DNA of 64,000 nucleotides from Heracleum sosnowskyi (lineage: Eukaryota; Streptophyta; Magnoliopsida; Apiales; Apiaceae), in assembly GCA_030848705.1 (NCBI GenBank), contig CM061244.1:112207111-112271110 (forward strand), written 5' to 3'. The stretch's first letter is position 1; the number at the start of each line of letters is the position of its first letter. A program made the position numbers and the translations under genes. Below are positions 34,113 to 43,462 of this stretch, piece after piece. The notes beneath the pieces are model-generated. The model searched no databases and was not told the origin of the DNA. It saw only the letters and a list, made by a program, of their open reading frames with translations.

Positions 34113-35062
34113 TATTTTTTTCCTTGTGGTATTTACACATGTCCCATGATATAAACTATATTTTGGGTCAACTTTTTGAATGTGGTATTTTAAACATGTT
34201 TTTTTAAAATAAGAGTAAATTTCAGGGTGATGGCTAAACTTTACCCTAATTTTCAAAACATTGGCCGATATTTCAGATTTTCAATTTTTTGGCTGGTGTT
34301 TTGTTCCGTCTTTCAAAAAGGTGGCTCCCGTCAAAGTCTGTTAAATATGCGCCGTTAACTTAAAATAAATGTATTATATTAAGGGTAGAAGAGGAATTTC
34401 AACTTGAGATGCATATTAAAAAATCTAAAATACTCCCACTATTTACGTCCCAAATTGAATCATTTACCAAATAGAACAAAGTAAAATAAGAAGATAGTAA
34501 AATCTTCAAACTGACCTTGACATAATATTCAAAAGACGGAAGAAACTTGAAGAAAATCTCGTACTTTTACCTGAAGAGGATTCCAGTCCAGTGGTGGAGA
34601 CCGGATCGACAAAGCAGTTAAGACAAAACTGTATCCGTCCCTGACAAAACTCAAGTTGTCAAATTTGCCAAAACTAGAATAATGGGAAGAAGCAGTTGTA
34701 ACTACAAGGGGTAACAGCCAAAGTGAATTTCCTAAACTTCAGAGTTTCAAAATCAAGAACTGTCCAATATTGAGAAAGATCCCGAAAATATAAGCAAACC
34801 TTGTCACTAATTTTTCATCCAAATAATATTTTGAGGGGTAACGTACAAACCCATGAACTTGCAAACAACGAGTAGATACTTGATTCAGGAGTGAAACAGT
34901 CTTCTAAAATCCATATTCATCATATTTATATTAGTGGACAACTCACCTATATGAAAATATAATGAAACAAAGACGGAATTTAATGGGAAGTTCATAGACA
35001 AGTAGCCACACGTACAATCTTGTTTGACCGAATACTGAATCCTGACGAAATTAGTATTACAG
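34113..35062. other. Intergenic stretch, nothing supportable
   Basis: It holds AT-rich and low-complexity sequence. A stretch near 34205-34420 (GGTGATGGCTAAACTTTACC..., GGTGGCTCCCGTCAAAGTC) looks like transposon-derived DNA, but I cannot name a family or find ends. No exon of the adjacent beta-glucosidase pseudogene was recognised here. Confidence 0.5.
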
Positions 35063-36282
35063 GAAAGGTGACTGATTCCAGTAATGCTGATGTTGCTTTG
35101 GATCAGTATCATCTCTACAATGTAAGTTCACTCGTTTTACTATTAATCTAAGTAGCAAGGACAATACTAAATTATAAAGCTGGTTTATTAAAACAGGAGG
35201 ATCTTCAACTTGTGAAAGATATGGGTATGGATGCTTATCGGTTTTCAATTGCTTGGTCTAGGATTTTTCCAGGTTAGTGCCTTTCTTAGTTTGTCAATCC
35301 ACGTAAGCTTCTATAATTCTGTTACCCCTTGTACGTTGACGTTTCTCGCTATATGAGAAAATACAGTGACGAGGACATTACAATTTTATGTCCTATTTCC
35401 TTGGACTGTTGATCAACAATGTCAAGTATTGTGTTTATGTTTGTCAGATGGAAGTGGACAAACCAATCAGGCTGGAGTCGATCATTACAATAATCTGATC
35501 AATGCATTGCTCGACAAAGGTGCTCCTGAATGATAACTGCAAATTATATAGTAATTTCAAGATCCTTATTTAGTGTTTAGTGGTTTATTTTAAAGGCTAT
35601 CCTGCTCAAAAGGCTATCCTGCTCAAAAGTTATGCAGACATTGAGGAGACTGAATTCATGGAATACAATGTGCAGGAATTGAACCATATGTCACCCTGTA
35701 CCATTGGGATTTCCCTCAAGCAGTACAAGACGAATAGTCGAATACCAAGGATGGCTCAGCACCCAAATAATGTAAACTTAGATACATATGTTGACTAAAT
35801 TAAGTAGAAAATATTGTTGATTGTTATCATAGAGATGACTTTGCGGCGCAAAGGCCTGCTTCCAGAAATTTGGCGACAGAGTGAAGCACTGGATGACTTT
35901 GAATGAGCCGCACATTTTTGCAACACAAGGCTATGATTTTGGTCTCCAGGACGATGTTCATAATGTTTTTCTTGCTCATTCAACTGCCATGGATATTTAC
36001 AGAAAATAATACAAGGTAGGCAGTTCACATTGCAAGTGGTGCATCATAACTGCATTCCGTTGCAGGATAAATTAGACAACAGTTTGGCTATCTGACTTAT
36101 ATGTGCTTTAATTGGTTGTGTAACAGTAATTTGTAAAGAATTTATCTTCTTTATTCACAGGGAAAACGACATGGATTTGTGGGGGATAGCTTCTGATAGT
36201 TTCTGGTATGAATCTGCAACAAACTCGACAGAAGACATACAGGCTACACAGCAAGCAGTTGAGTTTCACTTGGGCTGGTTAG
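35063..36282 (+). pseudogene. GH1 beta-glucosidase pseudogene
   Basis: Six exon remnants with splice-like borders follow the GH1 order: 35063-35121 (KVTDSSNADVALDQYHLYN); 35197-35272 (EDLQLVKDMGMDAYRFSIAW, SRIFP); 35448-35519 (DGSGQTNQAGVDHYNNLINA); 35676-35734 (GIEPYVTLYHWDFPQAVQDE, then TAG); 35830-36015 (frameshift, then ACFQKFGDRVKHWMTLNEPH with the catalytic acid/base Glu in TLNEP, then DIYRK-stop-YK); and 36161-36282 (ATNSTEDIQ, EFHLGWL, after two stops). The first exon and everything after LGWL, including the nucleophile motif TENG, are absent. GH1 enzymes cleave beta-glucosides of defence or hormone compounds, but this copy cannot be functional. It lies between the two halves of KTI12. 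Confidence 0.88.
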
Positions 36283-36499
36283 ATCTTCTCTGTTTTTTTG
36301 AACCCGAGAACAAAATATAAGCGAAACTTTCATATTCCAAATATTCTCCTATTGAATAGGGGTCTTAATAAAAAGTTATCCAGGCGGCCTATGTTGTTTG
36401 GACATATAAAATGACATTGCCTCTATCTTGTGATATTAGGTTGAAGAAAGGCCGAGAGAGAGGAGAAGAAGGAAGAAGGGTAGAAAGAGATAATCAGGA

Positions 36500-36735
36500 A
36501 TGGCTTGGCAGTTTTTGCGCGTAGCTTGTAAACGAACTTTGGACCGTGCAAATCAGGTAATTAAAATGTTTTTGTATAATTGGATTTTATTTTTAAAATA
36601 TGTTGAGATCTCTAATAGCTTACTTTAATTTAGTTTGCTGCAAGGCACGAGGAACTCATTGATGCCCTTTTAATTCGTGGCTTTGCAACAGTAACGATTG
36701 TGATGGTGGTTAGGGATTATAAAAGTTCTAAATAG
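36500..36735 (+). CDS. Conserved 52-residue two-exon protein, copy at the KTI12 break
   Basis: Exon 1 (36500-36556) encodes MAWQFLRVACKRTLDRANQ. The 77-bp intron runs from GTAATT to TTTAATTTAG. Exon 2 (36634-36735) encodes FAARHEELIDALLIRGFATV, then TIVMVVRDYKSSK, then TAG. Homology to the tandem-unit genes runs from about 36483 to 36818, including the intron and ~80 bp of 3' flank, so it was copied as DNA. It stops exactly where the KTI12 5' half begins. Compared with the unit copies it has about 11 residue differences, the frame stays open, and the hydrophobic GFATVTIVMVV segment is conserved in character. Function and family are unknown. It could be the parent of the unit copies or a sister. 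Confidence 0.55.
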
Positions 36736-36819
36736 TAGTACTAATTTGTGTTTATGTTACCAACACTCTTTTTATGCTGCTGCCTCTTGTTACAGCTTTG
36801 TATAATAAATTTGTACTCT

Positions 36820-37294
36820 GAAAAACGTGCCATAACTCCAACAAAGGTGAATCCCATCGGTTTCTCAAATCTTCTCACTAAATCATCAAAAATCTTATCA
36901 TTATAATCAGGTCCTTGTGTTTCCCTGCGTTCTTCATTCCATTTTCTACAGTAATCTTCTTCAAAATCACAATAAACAACACAATATCTAGTTCCTGCAA
37001 CACGGGCCAAGCACCACAGCTCATATCTATAACCCTTGATGTTGTTCAAAGAATCCACTATGACAATACTATCCTTATTCAAAGATCTATCAACTTCTGA
37101 CCTAAGCACTCCCCTAACGTTCTTCTCGACTACCATGTTAGCATAGCTTTGATTGCGATCAAGATGCACAGATGTTTCATCAATGACCTTAACTGCTGGA
37201 TTGGAATCCGATTCCTTGAGAGATTCCGCAAGCAACATGGCAGCTTTTGACTGACCACTACATGGTTGCCCCCACAAATTACAACCAATGCCAT
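36820..37294 (-). pseudogene. KTI12/DRL1 5' half, broken
   Basis: The minus-strand coding sequence starts at the ATG at 37294 (MALVVIC), the usual KTI12 start. Two extra G in a five-G run (37269-37273) then shift the frame. The P-loop reads GQPCSGQSK, with Gln in place of the Walker-A Lys expected in GxPxSGKS/T. Downstream motifs match the family: VIDETSVHLDRNQSYANM, GVLRSEVDRSL, IVIVDSLNNIKGYRYELWC and TRYCVVYCDFEEDYC. After FEKP (near 36854) a small deletion shifts the frame, and RWDSPLLELW continues in another frame. At 36820 it abuts the 3' flank of the 52-residue gene. The protein would have supported Elongator-dependent tRNA wobble modification; this copy cannot. Confidence 0.88.
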
Positions 37295-38290
37295 TCAAAG
37301 TAAATTCAGATATATCTGCAGGGCAACCTCGCTGGTAAAATTTCAAATACCACTTGGACTAAGAACCTGCCAGTTCATAAAAACGCCAATTAATTTAAAT
37401 TTACATGTTACAAATGCCTTTTTTTTTGTATGTTTATAATATTGGTGATTACATGGCACTCCCAACTAAATAAGTTTGTTTTCAACAATTAACTTTAATA
37501 TAGATATTAAACAGAGACTGTAATCAGGAACCCGTTATAGAAGCGAGTGCAACACACTAAAGCAATAGAACCAAGAGATCAATAAAGTTAAAATCTGCCT
37601 AGTATGGGTGTCTTGAAGGAGTCATCAGTCCAATAAAAACATTAATACGAGATTGCACAGGTCTCTTAATCTAACTACACTACGGAATTTCCACCTAATC
37701 AGAGCAAAGCAATTAACGAGTACATTAAAACTGATTATGTTAGATTTTAATAACGAAACCACAAAATTCATGCCCAGTGAATGTACTTTCAAGTATCAGC
37801 AATAAGACATCAAAACAATATGCTCAAAACATCAAGATTAAGATAATCCACTATGCATAAGCATTTCTTGAAATCAAACATTGCCACGACATTGCACATG
37901 CCCAATATCCCCTAACTACATTATCGAGTTACCAATCCGTAAAATTCTCGAAAAACACTCAATGCACCCCCACAAAACCAAAAACCCCTAAACAACAGTA
38001 ACCAAGATGATTAAAACCAGATTAAAGCCAGAATAACATAAAGAATCGAACAATACTTGTAATTAAGGTCAAATAGCTAGCAATTGGACTTATAAAGATC
38101 TGAAGCACACACGTGTATATCATATTGAAAGGGAGTGTTGAAATTAAATTGACATGTAAGATTAAAAAGAGCAGATTTAAACAAATTGAAAGCGAGATTA
38201 ATAGAATACCTTTGAGTTTAATTGTTGCTTAAAGTGACAACAACGTTTGAAATTCGAATCAAGAGTGTTAAGGACTTAAGGTTAAGGCTA
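37295..38290 (-). other. Probable KTI12 5' leader with intron, and promoter side
   Basis: On the minus strand, a CTCAAAG/GTATTC donor-like site lies at 38208-38210 and an acceptor-like TTCTTAG near 37363. The interval between holds no open frame and is AT-rich, like a 5' UTR intron. The sequence at 38210-38290 would then be the leader exon, and a GT-rich run follows at 38290-38330. This is inference from splice-like signals only. Confidence 0.3.
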
Positions 38291-38497
38291 CTGTGTGTCT
38301 GTGTGCGTGTGTATGTGTTAACAGACAGCGTAATAAAACAATGTATGCAACGAGGGTCCAAATTTGAAACTTAGGAGAAACTTGGGGCATGTGTTTGTAT
38401 TAAAGTAGAGTGTTAATTTTTTTTAAATTTAAATTTAAAATAAATTAATAGGTTAAGAGAATTATCAATAAATTCGTTTATAGAGATTAAAAGTAAA

Positions 38498-38540
38498 TTA
38501 GCGTAAATGCCCGCCGTGCAAGGCATTAATTTTTCATATT
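38498..38540 (-). mobile_element. Helitron 3' end (minus strand)
   Basis: On the minus strand, GCCTTGCACGGC (a small hairpin) is followed by GGGCATTTACG and CTAA, then T. This fits a Helitron CTRR-T terminus. The 5' end, to the right, was not located. The sequence from 38540 to 39175 is AT-rich and gene-free. Confidence 0.45.
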
Positions 38541-39175
38541 ATACTGAAATAAATTATACCAAAATAAATTATTGTTATTAAAATAATTTCATATTTAACA
38601 ATATGGTAAATGATAATATTTTGATATTATTTTATATTCTTATATTAATTTTATAATATTGTATACCGTTTTCATGAACTAAATATTTTATAAATTGATT
38701 ATGTTTAAAAAAAATTGGATAAATATCTATTCGACAATAATCACATGATTATTATTAATTGATTAAATAATAACTTATTTTTCAATGGCATGAAACGAAA
38801 TTTATTAAATTGATCAAGTGAGTGTAATATACATAATAATCGTAGCATAATTGTTCGTATATAACATGGATGTTTGTAAATTAATGTGATTTAAATGTAA
38901 TAAGAAAACATTTTTAAAATTAATCATATATGTGAGATTATACATTAAGATATATTACAAATTTTCTTAATCATGTGTATAATTGCTTTTAAAAAATAAC
39001 CGATTTTAATTTTTGATTTTTAACTAATATTGATATTTGATCTTATCTCATTATAGAATTTATCCAAAGAGTTTAATACATTTTAATTTTTGATGAAAAT
39101 GGGTACATATTTTTATTTATTAATAACAACGTGTAAAGTAAAAAGAAAAGTGGGACAAAATGAACAATCTATCTA

Positions 39176-41407
39176 TCTATACTATATTATTAAAGACGAA
39201 ACATTAAAAGTTTTGATCGATCGGTATTACGATATTATTAAAGACGGTCGGTCGGTATTTTGGCCTTTTACGGATCTATCTATAACCAATTATCTTTTTG
39301 CTAAAATACATTACATGTTTCATATTTTCTAACTAAAGTAACTCATCTCCTAAAAATAAAACGAAATACGTTTTATATGTAATGTAAATAACATTACATC
39401 TATACTATATTATTAAAGACGAAACATTGAAAGTTTTGTAGTCTGATCATGAAAGTTTTTGTAGTCTGGTCACTCCATTCATAGCCGTTAGATATTTTTG
39501 ATCAAGTCATTGAGAACCGTTAGATAAAATATTAAAATTAGTATATATATAATATTTTTTCTATTTTTCCTAACTAAAACATCTCATTTTCCAAAAATAT
39601 CAGAGGTAGTTTCATTTAATAAAATAACATAATCAGGTTATAATTGCTAATAAATAACTCATTACCATTTTTAGCCAAAGTGTATATTATTTTTTATATT
39701 TTCTAACTAAAATTTCTAATTTTCAATTTTTCCTAAATAAAATCTCTAATTTTCCAAAAATATCACGAATAGTTCTATTTAATAAAATAAAATACTACTA
39801 TTATAATTATTAATGACTAACCGATTAGTTTTTTTTTTCAAAACGTATATTTTTTTTTATATTTTCTAACTAATATTTCTCTTAACTAAAACCTCAAAAA
39901 TATCACGGGCTATTCCATTTAGTAGCATAAAATACTAATATTATGAACATATCTCTCTATCTATACTATATTATCAAAGACGAAACATTGAAAGTTTTGG
40001 TACCTGTTTTTTGATACGATATTTGCCTTATTTAATTATTATAATCAGTTACCCTTTCAATTAGATTAAATTACCATTTTTTTCTAAAAAAGATAAGGGG
40101 CAATTTCCTTTTCAGCTAGAACATATTACTTTTTCTATTTCATTTGCTAAAATCCTTCAATTTTCAAATATATCACGAGAAAACCCTTACATATTTACTT
40201 TAAAATATATTTTAATATTTTTAATTGACAATTACCTTTTTCAACTAAAACATGTCACCTTTTCTATTTTTCTTAACCCCCTCTTTTTTCAAAAATATTA
40301 CGGGCAAATCGTTACTTTTATATTTTAAAATTCAACGAAAACATGTTACTTTCTATTTTTATTATTAAAACCCCTCTTTTTCCAAAATATCACGGACAAA
40401 TCGTTACTTATTTATTTTAAAATTCATTTCAATACTTTTAATTATTTTAAAATGTTTAACACGCCTAGTTATTGTTTTTTAATAAATGCAATTAATAAAA
40501 TATAAAATATAAATAATAAAATTAACAATTATTAAAAATAACTCGTGCATCGTACGAGTTTTAAACTATATTATTAAAGACGAAACATTAAAAGTTTGGT
40601 AGTCGGATCGATGGACGGTCGTTACTTAGTGATTTTACTTAATTATCCTTACTTATTTTTTTTAAAACTATCACTAAATAATAACAGTATTTATAACCAA
40701 TTACCTTTTCAGCTAAAATACATTACCTTTTTTTATTTTTTTTCTTACAAAATCCTCTCTTTTTCTAAAAAAAACACGGGCGATTATCTTTTTTAACAAA
40801 AACATGCTACTCTTTCTATTTTTCCTTACTAAAACCCCTGATTTCCAAAAATATCACGGGTAAACCCTTACTTATTTATTTTAATACTTTTAATTATGTT
40901 ACTTTTTATATTTTTTTCATTTTCTAAAAAAATTATTATTAAATAATAACATTTTATAACCAACTACCTTTTTAGCTAAAATACATTATCTTTTATAACA
41001 AAATCTTCACTTTTTCAAAAAAAATCACGGACAATTACCTTTTTCAACTAAAACATGTTACTCTTTCTGATTTTTCTTTACTAAACCCCTCATTTTCCAA
41101 AAATATTCCGAACAAATCCTTACTTATTTATTGTGAAGCATATTTAAATACTTTTAATCACGAACACTTACCTTTTCAGCTAAAACATGTTATTTTTTCT
41201 ATTTTTCACCCTCCTTTTCCAAAAATATCACGGGCAAACAGTTATTAATTTATTTTAAAATTTATTTTAATACATTTAATTATTTAAAAAATTTAACACG
41301 CCTACTTATTTTTTTTAGCAAATACAGATTAATAGAATATTAAAATATAAATAATAAAAATAATAATTATTAATAATAATCCGTGCATCACACGAGTTTT
41401 AAGCTAG
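39176..41407 (+). mobile_element. Nested/tandem non-autonomous Helitron cluster
   Basis: Helitron 5' ends of the form TCTATACTATATTATTAAAG-ACGAAACATT occur at 39176, 39399 and 39960. A truncated one (ACTATATTATTAAAG) is at 40565, directly after a 3'-like end (CGTGCATCGTACGAGTTTTAA). The final 3' end is CCGTGCATCACACGAGTTTT-AAGCTAG at 41381-41407, followed by T; CGTG...CACG forms the terminal hairpin. Interiors share AT-rich blocks such as CTTTTTCTATTTTTC and AAATATCACGGG. No RepHel coding region is present. Open frames at 39090-39332 and 40596-40796 are incidental. Confidence 0.75.
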
Positions 41408-41756
41408 TATAATCTTAAATACGAAATCTTTCTTTCAGGAACGTGAATAATAAAACAATAATAATTTAAAAATGATTTAATTTATTTATTCTATAATTCA
41501 TTGAGTCCACCTCAAAAGAAAAGATAATTTGTTGAATTTAGCTTCAACTTGTGTACACACGCTATCAAATTTACGAAGCTTTGCTTAAATTTTAAATCAA
41601 CGGTGAAATTTATTCAAATTAGAATGACTGCACTGCACCCCTAAACCAACCCCATCATCCATCTAGGTAGTCTACTTGCCAGCCTATATGGGCAAGACAC
41701 GTTTATCTGCTAGGGCAGTACACGTGATATTTTCGAGAGGAGTACTCGATTATTAC

Positions 41757-42766
41757 TTTTGTGCCCAAAATCTCGCATGAGCTCAATTTAAGGCCCACAT
41801 GTAATATAGGCCCAACTAGCATGGATTTGGTGAGGGTTGGATGTACTGAGGTTCAGCTTCATAGTACCAAGGTTCAGGTTCGCGGTATTGAGGAGCAGGT
41901 TCAGAGTGTTCTCACTACAGGAGCAGGTTCAGGGTGTTTTGACTGCAGCCACAGGTTCAGGTTCAGGGTGTAGGTTCAGGTTCGCGGTATTGAGGAGCAG
42001 GTTCAGGGTGTTCTGACTACAGGAGCAGGTTCAGGGTGTTTTGACTGCAGCCACAGGTTCAGGTTCAGGGTGTTGTGACTGCAGGCACAGGTTCAGGTTC
42101 AGGGTGGTCTAAACCTCCTCGGGACAGAATCAGAGTTGGACAAGGACTCAGCTTCCTATACTTTAGGAGCACAGAATTACTCTTGGAAAAGGACTTCTAG
42201 GCTTAATAAAACGTGGTGGATGGGACAATTACAAACAATATATGACTTATATTGGTTATTTTGGATATACATTAAATACATGAGGATTTATAGGACTTAG
42301 TGATGGACATGGACTAGGACACTGGAAAGCTCAGCTACAGGTGTATAATTCGACTATAACTCTGAGATGGATTATCTTAGAATGGTGGAATTCACAGCAG
42401 GGAAGAAGTATAAACCTAATAGAACTACATGAGGCTTGATTCCTATAAATAGGATATGTAGGCATTTGACTAAAGGATTCGGATTTTCACTCTCTACACG
42501 CATAAGGCTCGTGTACTCTCTGTGATACATATTCCGGTGAATTGGCCGGCCGAATAGGAATTATTCAGCCCTCTTCATCCGGTGGTTTTGTCAACTCAGC
42601 CCCCAAAAAATGTCACATTCTCCACCTGCTCCGGCAGCTGCGGATGAAGCTCTAGTAGAGCTGTAGACGTGCAAACCTACAGTTCTGTCCGACAACCTAG
42701 GACGCATTCTATGGATATTCCAGCGATATTCTCTCTCGGTGTTGTTACCAAATTTCCCTCACAACA
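41757..42766 (+). repeat. 5' LTR (1010 bp)
   Basis: It begins TTTTGTGCCC where the 3' LTR begins TGTTGTGCCC, so the conserved TG start has mutated to TT. It ends CCCTCACAACA. It contains a short array of AGCAGGTTCAGGGTGTT repeats (41880-42115), with about 74 bp more than the 3' LTR, and a TATA box (CCTATAAATAGG) at 42442-42453 as likely promoter. Confidence 0.93.
42442..42453 (+). promoter_or_regulatory. TATA box in the 5' LTR
   Basis: CCTATAAATAGG is a strong plant TATA match inside the LTR, about 310 bp before the LTR end. The 3' LTR holds the same motif near 50213-50224. Confidence 0.6.
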
Positions 42767-42769
42767 TTT

Positions 42770-42788
42770 TGGCGCTAGAAAGAGGGGC
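42770..42788 (+). other. Primer-binding site of the LTR element
   Basis: TGGCGCTAGAAAGAGGGGC begins three bases after the 5' LTR. It starts with TGG, complementary to a tRNA CCA end. The matching tRNA was not determined. Confidence 0.6.
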
Positions 42789-43462
42789 TTTTATTGATCT
42801 TTTGAGGGAAAAGATGACGAAAAGCTCCGGTGATGATCGTACAACGAAGAACAATGGAGGTTTTCTGGAAAAAAGATATAAAAGATGATGAAACGAAGGG
42901 CAATAAGTGGTGAGAGGGCTTTAGCCCTCAAAGAAGAGGAACTAGAATAAAGGTTCAAGTGTATACTACTCAGAAGTTCTGTCGGGGTGTAGATAGGTGA
43001 GAAGTTGAACCTCCACCTGCTAATGGAGATAAATGCCATCTGGAGAGATTCAACCAGTTGGAGGTTAAGGCCAAGAGGTCCGTAGCTGAAGCTGAGCCGA
43101 GAGGTCCGTAGCTGAAGTTGATTGTGAGGTTTGTAGCTGAAGCTGTCTATTCTTTCTACTGGAAATGGAAGGTTGGTTGAACGTAGTAGTGGATTATATA
43201 AGGTTCCTATTGTATTTTATACTGCAAGGAACCGGGGGGTAGTGGATGGTATGCTGCCCGAGAACGGTATCTTGAAATTGATAAATTTTCAAGCAAATGG
43301 AGTTTACAATCAATAAGTGGTTCAGGTTCGCGAGCTTTCTGAGGTTCAAATGTGTGAACCTCTAATAGGATTTAATTCTGGTGGTGCTCATAGTTATGGA
43401 CGTGAAGCTATGGCTAGGATTGGAGTGGATTTTGTGCATATTCATTGTCACTTACCGATGGC

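Noticed and set aside
36741..36835. Extra C-terminal residues of the KTI12 5' half (SEYKFIIQSC... after MARF) as a real protein end
   Set aside because: This part is encoded by the 3' flank of the neighbouring 52-residue gene, and the preceding MGFTFVGV... is a frame-shifted reading of the KTI12 RWDSP region.
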